A stretch of 64,000 nucleotides of DNA from Typhlomys cinereus (taxonomy: Eukaryota; Chordata; Mammalia; Rodentia; Platacanthomyidae), in the NCBI GenBank assembly GCA_023101885.1, contig JALPQD010000242.1, positions 2,161,277-2,225,276 of the forward strand, given 5' to 3'. This document shows positions 36,820 to 47,451 of this stretch, piece by piece. Under the pieces are notes generated by a model that was given only the letters and a program-made list of their open reading frames with translations, had not been told where the DNA came from and made no database searches. Numbering within the stretch: position 1 is the stretch's first letter; each line of letters begins with the position of its first letter. A program made the position numbers and the translations under genes.

Positions 36820-37098
36820 GTGCTCTCCCTCCCTCTCGCCTTCCCTCCCTCCCTCACTGTCTCTCTCAGTTGTCTGTCCCTCCCTCCGTGTGTTCTTCCC
36901 TCCTTTTCTCTCCCTCCCTCCCTTTTTCTCTCCCTCCCCTCTCCCTTTCTCCCCTTCTCTCCCTCCCTTCCTCCTTCCCTCTCTCATTCCCTCCCTCCCT
37001 ACCTGCCTCCCTCCTTCTCTCCCTCCTTCTCTGCTTCCCTTCTCTTCCTCTTTCCTTCCTTCCTTCCCTCCTTCCCTTCGTCTCCCTTCCTCATTCGT
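36820..37098. repeat. Polypyrimidine tract (CCCT/CCTT)n
   Basis: About 280 bp of almost pure C/T on plus, built of CCCTCCCT and CCTTCCTT units. It lies in OSBPL1A intron 1. Confidence 0.93.
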
Positions 37099-37284
37099 TT
37101 ATTGATTTTTTTCTCCCACATTTTATTTTTTTCCCCAATCATACAAGCAGTAGGATCCTTAGAGGCAAGGAATTAACAATCATAATAGTATTCCCATGCT
37201 AACAGGGCTATGCCACTGAGTCCTTACCTTTCACTAGGGTGGAGGACTCAGAGGGAAGTTTGCCATTCACACAAAAGGATGACC

Positions 37285-37397
37285 CAGGGAATGAGAGGGA
37301 GGGAGGGGGAGGTAATGGGAGAAGGAGAGGGAGGGGGTGAAATGAAGGGAAGGGGGGGAGAGTACAAGGGGGATTGGGGAAGGAAGGAGGGAGGATG
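37285..37397. repeat. Polypurine tract (GGGA/GGAA)n
   Basis: About 110 bp of almost pure A/G on plus (GGGAGGGAGGGGGAGG and similar), 190 bp right of the polypyrimidine tract. Confidence 0.9.
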
Positions 37398-37608
37398 GCT
37401 TCTGGAGGCTGGTTCTCTTTCCACCAGGCAGGCTCTGGGGACTGAACTCGGGTCTGTGTGCAGGCGCCTCAGCCACTCAGCCGGCTCACCCACCCATCTT
37501 CCTTTTTTTTTTTTGACTTTCCTATTTGTGGCTTTATTTTTTTCTGCTTTTAATTTCCAGTGTTCTTTTTTTCCCCTGTAATTTCATATTAAGAATAGTA
37601 TTTTAGGA

Positions 37609-37730
37609 CCATGGAACTCAGCAGGCAACCTGAGTTCAATCCTTGGAGTCCACATGATAGAGAAAAACAACTTTTGAAAATGGCCCTGTAATCTGTTTGC
37701 AGTTTGCCTGCATGTGGCCGGTAAACTCAC
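37609..37730 (+). mobile_element. Degraded B2/B3-like SINE
   Basis: GGAACTCAGCAGGCAACCTG, GAGTTCAATCCTTGGAGTCC and a trailing GCCTGCATGTGGCC suggest an old tRNA-derived element; the young SINE copy 5 follows. Confidence 0.4.
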
Positions 37731-37756
37731 ACCAGTCTAGGAGAAGAGGAGATTTT

Positions 37757-38023
37757 TTTTTTTTTATTCAATTGTGCGTGTATGCGTGTGTGCATGTGTA
37801 TGTATGTATGTATGTGTATGTATGTGTGTGTAGAACCACCATGGACGCCTCCACCTCCTCCTTGTTTACTCTGCCCAGGGATTCACAGGCTCCGCCCTAC
37901 CAGGACCAGAAACGCAGGCCACCCCTGCTTCCGCCCAGCGTCTATTCGTGGGGTCTAGGATCCGAACTCAGGACCTTTTGCCTGCAAGGCAGAGGCTTAA
38001 CCCCTGAGCCACCTCTCCAGCCC
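37757..38023 (-). mobile_element. Young tRNA-derived SINE, copy 5
   Basis: Minus orientation, long body. It is flanked by a perfect 20-bp duplication beginning CTAGGAGAAG (37737-37756, 38024-38043), the longest of the seven. About 15 bp between the CA tract and the body are missing. It lies in OSBPL1A intron 1, abutting an LTR remnant. Confidence 0.93.
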
Positions 38024-38043
38024 CTAGGAGAAGAGGAGATTTT

Positions 38044-38620
38044 ATTCTTGTTGACAATTCTAGTTAGTCCTTAGTCCAGCTGAACCACAGAGCTCGCACC
38101 CACACCAGCAGCCGCGCCGTGTCCACAGGGACTGCTGGGGGAGGGACAGACCTCACTCGCCAGACAGCAGGATGTCAAATGTCCTGAAGAATGCCAGCTT
38201 CCGTCCCCCACCTCATCCTACCCGCTTAGGGCATAAATCAATTAACCAATCTGCAGACTTGCTCAGGGACTTCCTTAATTACTAATTCTTGGGCTGGAGA
38301 GATCACTCAGGGGTTAAGACCTGTCTGTCTCCCAAACAAAAGGTCCTGAGTTTTGATCCCAGATCCCATGTAAAAATGGCAGAAATGGAAGTGGAACGCC
38401 TCACCCCATTGGGTGGAGCCTGGGAAATCCTAGAGCAAAGCAAAAAGGAGGTAAATGCAATCTAGGATGATTCCCAAAGTCATCCTTGGTCTTTCATAGG
38501 AAGCCCCCACAGTAATAATAAGGTTTTTAAAAAAGAAATTAAAAATGATTCTTCACAGATCTGCCCAGAGGCCAGCTGTGATTGTCAGTTGACCCCTGTG
38601 TATCTGCCTGGCACAGACGT
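38044..38620 (-). mobile_element. MaLR-like LTR (family X, copy 3), interrupted
   Basis: Degraded copy: CTTAGTCCAGCTGAACCAC, CAGACAGCAGGATGTC and CAGACTTGCTCAGGGAC on the left, then after the SINE at 38291-38545, GATCTGCCCAGAGGCC and GTCAGTTGACCCCTGTG. Confidence 0.62.
38291..38545 (+). mobile_element. Older SINE inserted in an LTR remnant
   Basis: The head GGGCTGGAGAGATCACTCAG, body GGTGGAGCCTGGGAAATCC and an A-rich end are present. It separates two parts of an LTR that is continuous in other copies (38044-38290 and 38550-38620), so it inserted after that LTR. Confidence 0.8.
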
Positions 38621-38714
38621 GTGCCGTCCTCTCTCATCTCCGCTCTCACATCTGCTCTCAAACAAAATTAAAAAAAGAAAAGCTTTTGAAATTGTTCTTA
38701 CAAAGTAGTGTCTT

Positions 38715-38889
38715 GGCTCAGGGGTTACGCCTCTGTCTTGCAGGCGGAAGGTCCTGAGTTCGGATCCCAGATCCCACGTATAGACACCAGGCGGAAGCGG
38801 GGGCGGCCTGCGCTTCTGGTCCTGGTAGGGCGGAGCCTGTGAATCCCGGGGCAGAGGCGTCCATGATGGTTCGCGAATTCGTCCGTGGT

Positions 38890-38950
<61 letters not shown>

Positions 38951-39008
38951 GTGCGCGCGCACACACACACACAATTGAATAAATAATAATAAAAAAAAAC
39001 TTATAAAA
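38715..39008 (+). mobile_element. Young tRNA-derived SINE, copy 6, 5'-truncated
   Basis: It begins inside the A box (GGCTCAGGGGTTACGC), lacking the first ~13 bp. It has the shortest body (deletion between GAGGCGTC and CTCTGCCCC on the two strands) and the longest CA tract (38893-38946). The duplication AAAGTAGTGTCTT flanks it (38702-38714, 39009-39021). Confidence 0.92.
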
Positions 39009-39930
39009 AAAGTAGTGTCTTTTGTTCTCCAAAGATGCTGTCTTCACATTTTAGACACTCTCTTCAAATGTGCAGTTCTTAGTAATTAAAACTAGCAAGT
39101 TGATGGAAACTTAGAAAGGCAGGCTCTGCCCTGTCACCCTAAACCTCACTACCTTGGCCTTTGTGGCGTATCCATTGCCTTCTGGAGTGTATTCTAGGGC
39201 GATTTCCTGGAGGAGACCCCTGCTGACTAGGGCTGGAGGGCCAGGGTTCTGGCATCCACTTTGCCTTTGCCTCTTGGCTGGTATCTTTGGCTAAGGCATG
39301 GTGGTCTTTAGCCCCTTGAGGGTTTATTTGTCCAGTCTCCTGTTGAAGGACACGGTGGTATGTCTGACTTTTCCACAGTTAGAAGTGCTGTGTTCTGTGT
39401 GCGCGCACCTGTTTCTGCAGGAGTTTTAGGGATAGTCATTCAGTATAGACTGTGCGTGTCTATTCACAGTGTATCTGGTATTGCCAGGTTGTTGCTCTTC
39501 CTGCGTTCTGTGCAAAGTACGAAAGATTATGTTTCACACTTTGTATGAACATATATTTTCTGTCCATGCTACCCACACTAGCAGTGTTCAGTTTTTATTA
39601 GTCAAAACCCCCTTTTTAATATTATGTTTACTGGTAAGACTGAAGTATTTTTTTTTCTATGAATTGGTATTTTGACATAAATGCCTTAAATGCAGTTAGC
39701 TTGTGGCTTGGTAAGGAGATAAAAGATGAAAAAGAAAAAGTCAAGTATAGCCACTCTAGGGTGGCTTATTATCATTGCATTATCTATCATGTATTTTTCT
39801 GACCCTGTACAATAATTATGTCTGTCTATGAGCTGCAGAATGAAAAACCTTTTTCCCGTTAGTGCTAACAAGGGTAATATCTGGAAGCTAGTTAATGTTG
39901 CTTGATAATAACAGTGCTGTTATTTTTCAG

Positions 39931-40058
39931 CCTAGCAATGAACACGGAAGCAGAGCAACAGCTTCTCCATCATGCCAGGAACGGCAATGGCGAGGAAGTC
40001 AGGCGGCTGTTGGCAGCCGTGGGCAGCAGCGGAGGACCTGATGACATTAATTGCAAAG
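39931..40058 (+). CDS. OSBPL1A: OSBPL1A exon 2 (first coding exon; CDS from 39938)
   Basis: This exon encodes the N terminus of oxysterol-binding-protein-related protein 1, long form (ORP1L), starting MNTEAEQQLLHHARNGNG. ORP1L sits on late endosomes and lysosomes, senses cholesterol and binds Rab7 through its ankyrin repeats to control dynein transport and ER contacts. The acceptor is TTATTTTTCAG (AG at 39929-39930) and ATG is at 39938. The coding part is 121 nt, 40 codons plus one base, ending CAAAG|GTGACT. Residues 28-36 (AAVGSSGGP) diverge from the human segment as I know it, a variable linker before the conserved DINCK. Confidence 0.96.
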
Positions 40059-42070
40059 GTGACTCTGAATGCTGGTTTTTTCTCTGCTCTAAATTTTCAT
40101 CATGCATTTCACTACTTTTTGATCTTGTCTGCGATGAATCCTTCATCCTTGGAAACCTCCCCATGATGAGTGAAACCTCTCCTTGCCCTGTGAGGTAGAG
40201 CAATTGAATGAAACTCATTCTTAAACTTTTATAGATACTAAACCTTTCACATTACACAGTCCAAAGTGTGTTCGCTGATTTTTTTTTTTTTTTTCTTTGT
40301 GATGTTGTAGTTGAGCCATTGGGCTTGTACTCGGTGGCTATTTGCCCAGCACGTGAGGGGCTTTGGAGATGCAATGAGAGAGACAGGTGTGATCCCTGCT
40401 CTCATCGAGGGTCTCTTGGGTTACTGCAGAAGGCTGCTTCCAGTATAGCGTAGGTGCCGTGGGACCTCACAGGACAGTTAGCAAGTGGAGCTTGAAGGAT
40501 GACCTTTGTGGGAACGTGAAGTGCACAGGAGGAACGCGCCAGGTGAGATGGACTGGAAGAGGTGAGGACGCGTGGGCCAGGGCTGGGCTGAAGCAGCAGC
40601 GCCTGCGGGAAGGAGGTAGAGGAGGCCAGTCTTCATGGAAAGTGGCAGCCAGATCACAGTGTGCCCCGTGGGGAGGCTACAAGCGCGCCCCATGTGTGCC
40701 GACAAGTAGAACTGCTCTCCACAGGGGTTAACAAACTCCATCGACATCTTTGGGTATCTCCCACAGCGCTTGTGGCAAATTCCCAGACTCCTCCTATCCC
40801 GTGACCCTAAGCGTGAACGTAAAGGAGGGCCTTGCTGCATGCTGGGGTGGTGGAGGTAAGCTGCCCTGAAATCCACGAGGCAGCCTTGGGTTCTGCAGTG
40901 ACCCCTACCCCTTGTCTTAGGGTGTTCCCTAGCATTTGTAGCTGAAGTGGGCATAGGCGAGCCTGTTTGCCACGTGACATATGTGGTGCCCCTTGGCCAG
41001 TCCATGAGACCTCAGTTCTCCGTGGCTTTGTGTCATGCCGAGATCCTGGACTGGCTGGTTCAGCCTGGCCACTCTTCTTTCCTATTTGTCAGGCTTCTTC
41101 AGAGAAACACAACAAAGGTATGTAGGTGTGTATTAGATTGGCTCACATGCCCACAATGGTAGCTATAGTCCAGAGAAGGTGGACACCCCAGAAGAGAGAG
41201 GGGCGCTGGTGTGTAGTCTCCACTCCGAGGCTGAGCCTGAAAGCCCCTTGCAGAGTTGTAGGTGCAAGTCCATATTCCAGGGCCGACAGAAAGGCAGGGG
41301 AAATACAAGAAAGTAGCCCTCAGTCTCAGGAGATTGTGCCTGTCCTGTTGACAGAGCCATGAGAATTCAGGCATCGTGACAATAGCCAAGAGTGCTTACA
41401 GAGGCTGTGCTTTCCTAAAGACACCTTGCTAAAGACAGGAAGCGACTTCTTTAGGCCAGTGCCACCTCAAAAATCTACCTCGAAACTTGGTTTACAAAAG
41501 AAAATCCCCCAAGGAGTTAATCTTGTTGTAAATGACACTGAGCAATGTTCAGAAGGGGCCGGGCCTCCTCAGCGGCCTTTAGAGATGACATCCTGTGACA
41601 GGTCCCGTCTGTACCAGTGTGAAGGCCCTTAATTAGGCTGCGCTGAGGGGTCTTTCCATTACCCTGCGCCCAAACATCTGTGAGGAGTCATCTCCTGCTT
41701 CACGTGGGCTCGTCCTGAAACTCTTCATCTGTGCTGCAACTCTTCTGTCTGAATGGAGGCTCCTAAAGGAAAAGGGGGTCTTTGGAGGAGAGGGAAGAGC
41801 TTGCCTCTGTCTGTGTCACTCGTGACAGAAGTGGCTGGAGTCTGACATCCACAGGTGACAGCGGCAGCAGTAGAAAACCCCACCTAGAAGGGTCTCACTC
41901 CTGGGCCGCATCCTGAATGCGGTTTCATCCTGTTTGCAGTCAATCTGTTGCTAGCGCTGTCATTCAGGGCAGACCTTTCCCGCTCAGTCCACTGGCAGAT
42001 GCGCTCATCTGTGGACGCAGACACACCAGGAAACATACTTTATCGTTTTCTAGCCGTCCCTCATTAGCTG
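40059..42070. other. OSBPL1A intron 2, left part
   Basis: No exon or clear repeat seen. Open frames up to 175 codons (40478-41005, minus) lack recognisable domains. Confidence 0.5.
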
Positions 42071-42545
42071 TGATGGTTAGTATTGCTCACCTGACACCCA
42101 GAAAACAAATCTCTAGGCCACCTGAACAGCGTTCTCTAGACTAACGTGGCCTCTGTGCATATCTGCAAAGGATTGTCTGAATCTCATAATTTTCATGTGA
42201 GACCCAGCCAGTGGTGCAGTGCAAGCAAGCTTGCATCCAGCCCATGGTGCATTGCAAGCAAGCCTGCATCCAGCCTGTGGTCAGTGCGAGCATGTATCCA
42301 GCCCGTGGTGCAGTACAAGCCAGCCTACATCCAGCCCGTGGTGCAGTGCAAGCAAGCATGCATCCAGCCGGTGGTGCAGTGCAAGCAAGCAAGCATGCAT
42401 CCATTGAGTGCTTCCTGCTCTTGCTGTGAATGTGATGTGACCTGTTCCCTTGGCTGCTGTGGCCGTGTCTTTATAACCCAAAATCAACCCCTTTCCCCTT
42501 AGTTACTTGGTCAGACATTTTGTTGCAGCACTTTGAAACTACTAG
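42071..42545 (+). mobile_element. MaLR-like LTR containing a minisatellite
   Basis: The left part reads TGATGGTTAGTATTGCTCACC, TAGGCCACCTGAAC; the right part reads CTTACTTGGTCAGACATTTT-type sequence (TTAGTTACTTGGTCAGAC, GTTGCAGCACTTTG). These are ends of rodent MaLR-like LTRs. The 33-bp repeat at 42211-42404 sits between them. Confidence 0.6.
42211..42404. repeat. 33-bp minisatellite, six units
   Basis: Units start at 42211, 42244, 42277, 42305, 42338 and 42371 (unit 3 is 28 bp). Each unit has GTGGTGCAGTGCAAGCAAGC followed by NTGCATCCAGCCC, with substitutions. Open frames through it are repeat products. Confidence 0.92.
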
Positions 42546-43582
42546 TAAGGTTTACCCCAGCAAGAAGCCATTACCTCTTTGTTTCTCTTGGGTGACCTGT
42601 GGGAGGGAGAACGTCTTTGGTTAGCCTAATTTACCCTTTTCCAACTACATCAGATTCCTGGTGCATGAACGCTTCTGCTGGGCCCTCCTGCATAGATATT
42701 GATGTAGGCTGTAGTCTTCTGCAGCCTGATTCCAACTGCAGAAAGCTCTTTGGAGCTGTCTCAGTCTAAGCCTATTAGTCTATCCTTTATGTTTGTTTTT
42801 CTAAATGGAAATATATGCTTTAGTTTTTGCAACACTCGGTTGTGTCGGGACCTGGCCTCAGCTTTAGTGTCAGGGCCTGCCATTTTATTGCTTTTGAAAC
42901 TTTGATCTGGTGATGTAGCAGGACTTTCCAGATGTCTGGAAGTCCAGTCTCCTCGTCAACCGAGATGACATCTGAAGTCAGAGTCTCCATTCAGTCATGG
43001 GGAGCAGTCTTGAAAAACTGCAGGAAATAAACTGCAGCACTTGCTCTTGTGGTTCAGGCCTTCAGAACGTGTCTCCCTGCTTCCTGCCACTCAGCCCGGG
43101 CTGGTGCACATGCGCAGCATTGCCTGGGATGAAGCGGAGCCGAGACCCGCAGAGTGCAGGGTGGGTAGATGGTCATAGCGCCAGCAGCTGTTGGCTTGTA
43201 ACCCATGTGCCCTCTGCCCTTCCAAAGAAGGTGGCTGTAGAGGTGTCTCTGGAGCTGATCCCTGCCCTCGAGGTCATTGTTGCTGTGCTGCGAAGCCAGC
43301 TGAGGCGCTGCAGTGTGGAGGGCCTGGGCCAGGTGCCTGGGTAGAAAGGCACCTCAAGAAGCATCTAAAGAGCTGGGAGATGCCGAGCAGGTGTGGGCGC
43401 CTGCTCACAGCAAGGTGGGCGGAGAGGAATGATTTGCAGAAGTCTGTCTGACCTCTTATGACAGGCAAGTTCTCTGTGTCTCGCTCTTCCTCTCCCTCTC
43501 CCTGTCTCTCTCTCCTCATCTCTCTCTCTCTCTCAAGTAAATTATGAAAACATCTAAAGATATCCTTTTCCCCCATTTTTAG

Positions 43583-43668
43583 GAAGAAGTAAGTCTAATC
43601 TGGGCTGGACACCTCTTCATCTGGCGTGCTATTTTGGACATAAACAAGTGGTCCAGGATCTGTTGAAG
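43583..43668 (+). CDS. OSBPL1A: OSBPL1A exon 3 (ankyrin repeat 1)
   Basis: This 86-nt exon, joined to the last base of exon 2, encodes GRSKSNLGWTPLHLACYFG followed by HKQVVQDLLK. It holds the ankyrin signature TPLHLAC and matches human except Lys for Arg before QVV. The acceptor is CCCATTTTTAG (AG at 43581-43582). The donor is AAG|GTCTAT, with GT at 43669-43670; positions +3 to +6 depart strongly from the GTRAGT consensus. The reading frame stays open and continues in phase 0 into exon 4. Confidence 0.96.
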
Positions 43669-44391
43669 GTCTATTTATAGCTTTAATTTTTTTAATGACT
43701 ATAATTCTCTAGGAATTACATGATGAAAGTCTTAGAAAACTGAGTTAGTGGTTTATTTAAAGCAACAGTTCATCCCTTAAAGATAACTTTCTTTACTGAA
43801 TATATGAATTCAATTATTTAGAAAAACTTGTTTTTCAAATCTTATTTTTACATCATTGACTTTTTAAATGGCAAAGTAGGCATATTAATGAACATAAAAT
43901 TTTTAGTTTTATAAGTGTGACAGTTATGGAAAAGAATCAAACTACATTATAAATAACTCAAAAATAGTATCAGACTCTCAGTGAATACCGTGCTTAATGA
44001 GAACTGAGGTCTCCCATTTCTCTCCTGTTAACTTTTCACATGGGAATGTTTTGAAATGAGGTTACATCTTAATAATTTGTACATTTAAATGATGGCGTCT
44101 TTTTAATGTGAAAACTTAACTTGATGGTAGAGGAAATGCTTTTATGTCCAGGAACTGTCCTTTTAAATTAGGATTGCCACTGAAAGAGAGTGAAGCTAAA
44201 TAGATGATTTTCAGAGAAAAGATCTTTCCTCTGGTGCTTACCTGGTAAGACTTTTGTTTTTAAGACGCCTACTATACATCGACTTTTATTATGCATTGAA
44301 CTTACTTTTAGTAATGAGAGACAATATTATTTTGATTTTTGAAAGATTGAATGTTGACATGTGGACACAGTCTAAAGTGTCATGTTCGCAG

Positions 44392-44466
44392 GCTGGCGCG
44401 GAAGTCAATGTGCTGAATGACATGGGGGACACGCCGCTGCACCGCGCCGCCTTCACGGGACGAAAG
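44392..44466 (+). CDS. OSBPL1A: OSBPL1A exon 4 (ankyrin repeat 2)
   Basis: This 75-nt, phase-0 exon encodes AGAEVNVLNDMGDTPLHRAA then FTGRK, an ankyrin repeat with the TPLHRAA signature, identical to human as far as I can recall. The acceptor is TTCGCAG (AG at 44390-44391) and the donor is AAG|GTGACA. Codons are GC-rich (ACGCCGCTGCACCGC) compared with the AT-rich introns around it. The next exon, starting ELVMLLLEYNAD in the family, is not found between here and base 64000, so intron 4 is more than 19.5 kb and the gene runs past the right edge. Confidence 0.96.
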
Positions 44467-46462
44467 GTGACAAACACTGTGCTTTGATCTTTGCAAGTGA
44501 AATACTTGGGATGATTTATTTTCTGTTCAAATGATCTCTCTAGCCACCATAAAGAGCCACAAAAAAAGTCCGAGCCAGCCCACTGGCCCAAGAGACAGAG
44601 TATCTTAGCATCAGGTAGTGAGGTCAAACCCCCACCTCCAAGTCCAGGGCGCCCCTCGACCAAGTACGGCAGAGAGTCTGCAGATGAGGAAATGGACACA
44701 TACAACTCTGGCTGGGTGAATCTGTAAAACCTGCTTTATTGAAATTTTGTAGCAGCTTTTATACTAGAAAATTTTCAGGGCAAAGAAATACATACCTTCC
44801 CAGTCTCCTATGCTCAGCAAGAATAAACAATTTTTTAAGAACTTAACGCATTGTTTGAGGGAAAGACACAAACAGATCCTTATTACATATTAACAGGCTT
44901 TTTCCCAGTTCCTCAGTCTTTCCAAATCTGTTTTACAATGTCCCACCAAACAGTTACAGGGTCCAAGTCCACATTGTTGTAATTGCATTAACAAAGACTT
45001 CATTTGAGATTTAGTTAAAATACACTGAGGTTGAACTCCTTTTTTAATTCATCTATAGAATTTGGATTTTTAAAAGGAAACACATTTTTAATTAACTATG
45101 TGTGTGTTATATTTATTATACATTTTTATAAATGGTAAAGGTAGATCTGTTGGAGGGGGTGCATGTTATACATTAAATTTTTCTGTTTGAGGATATGAGA
45201 ATCTGGCTGCTATCATATAAACTGGCCTATATTAGGTTATAATGGTAGGAACTATATTAGGATTTATTTTATTTTTATTTTTTATTAACTCATGTGTGCT
45301 GTAAGAAATAGTTGTGTATTAATTTTATTACTATTTTCTATTAACTTATGTGCTCTTATAAGAAATACTTGTGTACAGATTCTAGGAATTATTACTATTT
45401 CTGTTAACTTATGTGTTCTATAGAATTTCTGAATTTCAGCAAGGGAATTTTACCCACTTATGTTTTAGGACTCTTTAAGTTGTTCTCTAATTTCTTTAAA
45501 ATCAGCGTACACATTCTGGCTAGCAAGTCTATATCCTGTGCATGACTAAGCCTGAAGTTTCTAGTTAGAATTTAATTTAAAGTTAAAAGCAGGCTTGGCT
45601 CTTATTTAGAAAAGGAAGCGAAAAGACTTTGTGTAAATTTACTCAAGTCTCCAGTTCAGGAGACAGGAACCATAGGTATAGTTACCCCTGAGAAAAAAAC
45701 AAAAATGGACCTAGGAAGAGATAGGCACTTCGTATCCACAAAAGGGGAGGAATTGTCTGTCAGAGATAAGAGGTCAGACTCTTAAGGGGCGTGGTTCCTA
45801 TCAACCGCTCAGGCCCCTGGCAACTGCCCATTCCAAAGCTGCAAGCCTGACATTTCCCACATGTTTTATATTTTTATTATTTATTCCAATAAGCCATGTC
45901 CTGTTTCCAGGTGCTTCCCCAGGTTGAGACCTTGTCTACCAGCCTAGTTGGCACAGGACATGATCCCAGACCATCCGTTTATGATGGGAATCTGCCGAGC
46001 CTGAGCACTTCTGAAGGAGCCTCTTTTAAAAAGTATTTTCATGGCAGTACGTCTACACTGTAGGATTCACCGCTCAAGTGCAGTTCTTGGCCTGTCGTGC
46101 ATGCAGACTTGTGCAGCCATCACTGCAGCTGATGGAGCACATCTCTCTTTCCAGAAGTTTCCAGGGGGCTATTTACATTCATTCCTTGTACATGACTCAA
46201 GTCTCAGTTTACCATTTTTGTTTGTTTGTTTGTTTGTTTGTTTTCTGGCTTTCCCAGAATTTCTCGGAGGACTCCTGCATACTTGCGCCTGACTTCTTTA
46301 ATTGATTACAGGGATGAGGTTCATCCTGCAGTGTGTCTTAGAGGCTTGTTCCCCTTAGAGCTGATGGATGATGCTTTGAATCGCCATGCCACGTTTGTTA
46401 TCTAGTTCCCATTGTTTTGAAAGTTTTTTTAAAATCTTTATTATTTTGTGTATGTATATTAG
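44467..46462. other. OSBPL1A intron 4, left part
   Basis: AT-rich intron. About 45060-45430 has a loosely repeated phrase (TTAACTTATGTG, TAAGAAATA) three times. The family's exon 5 is not present. Confidence 0.5.
46218..46242. repeat. (TTTG)n microsatellite
   Basis: About six TTTG units in OSBPL1A intron 4. Confidence 0.9.
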
Positions 46463-46612
46463 AGGGGGGCACTGTCCCTGTGGAGGACCAAGGGTAACTT
46501 CGGGAATCATTCTGGATTGCTTCTAACTCCTTTCTGCCTCTCTGGGATTTCCCAGGCTCCGCCCACCAGGACCAGTAGTGTAGACCCTGTGGTTTCCACC
46601 TGGCATTTTAAT
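46463..46612 (-). mobile_element. Older SINE, truncated
   Basis: The 3' and middle parts of the older SINE form are present (GGCACTGTCCCTGTGGAGGA, CCACCAGGACCAG). The tRNA-like head is missing. A second, more complete copy follows at 46662. Confidence 0.7.
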
Positions 46613-46626
46613 GTTTTTAAAGAACA

Positions 46627-46683
46627 TGTTTGGTGGTGGTGGTGGTGGTGATGGTGGTGTGTGTGAGAGAGAGAGAGAGAGAG
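46627..46683. repeat. (GGT)n then (GA)n microsatellite
   Basis: GGTGGTGGTGGTGGTG, a GATGGTGGTGTGTG bridge and about ten GA units. Confidence 0.9.
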
Positions 46684-46895
46684 CACTGTGTGTCCTTGTG
46701 GAGGATCAAGGGTGACTTGGAGAATCATCCTGGACTGCTTTTTACCTTCTTGCTTTGCACCGGGATTTCCCAGGCTCCACCCACCAGAGCTGCAAGTGCA
46801 GGCCACCACCATTTCCACCTGGCGTTTTTTTACATGGGACCTGGGGTCTGAACTCGGGACCTTCTGCTTGGGAGGCAGAGTCTCCAGTCCTGTCC
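46662..46895 (-). mobile_element. Older SINE
   Basis: Reverse complement of the older SINE form, from GCACTGTGTGTCCTTGTGG to a degraded head (GGCAGAGTCTCCAGTCC). It is preceded by (GGT)n and (GA)n simple repeats at 46627-46683. Confidence 0.78.
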
Positions 46896-47451
46896 CCAGT
46901 TTTTGAAGCGAATGTCTCTTCACATTGTATTGCCTTCGTGTCGCTGTTCATCCATTCATTGCTGGATGTGGGGAGTGTGAGGCCTCCTTCTAGGGCTGGG
47001 GAAGTTGAATCAGAAGAACCTGAGATTTAATGACAGCTCTAACTATATAATGAGAATTTGTCTTAAAGTATGTTGTAAGGATTTTTCATGATTCATTTTC
47101 CTTCTTTGAACTGTGTCCTTACGTTGATTTTTACAGAAACTTAATATGTGGTGTGGAGCTCAGACCCACGACCTAGTGACAGTGTGGAGCTGATTTGAAC
47201 CTGAGCTACGTCCCAGCCCCAGGTGTTTGGAGACAGTTGGGGTATGGCCCAGAGAGGCGTGAGCTGGTTATCTGGATCTCGTGCTCCTCCTGCCTGGAAT
47301 GCAAATATCACAGGCTTGTGTCACACCCTGGCTTGTAATTAAGCTTTAGTGTGGGATAGTAGGAGTTTTCCAGCTTTTAAAGTTATTTGAGTCATTCTTG
47401 GTCCTTCTATAAATGAGTTCAGATGTTTCATCTCTCGGATCTGTAAGTCAG

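Noticed and set aside
36625..37202. Open frames of 183 and 136 codons rich in Ser, Leu and Pro
   Set aside because: They are translations of the polypyrimidine tract.
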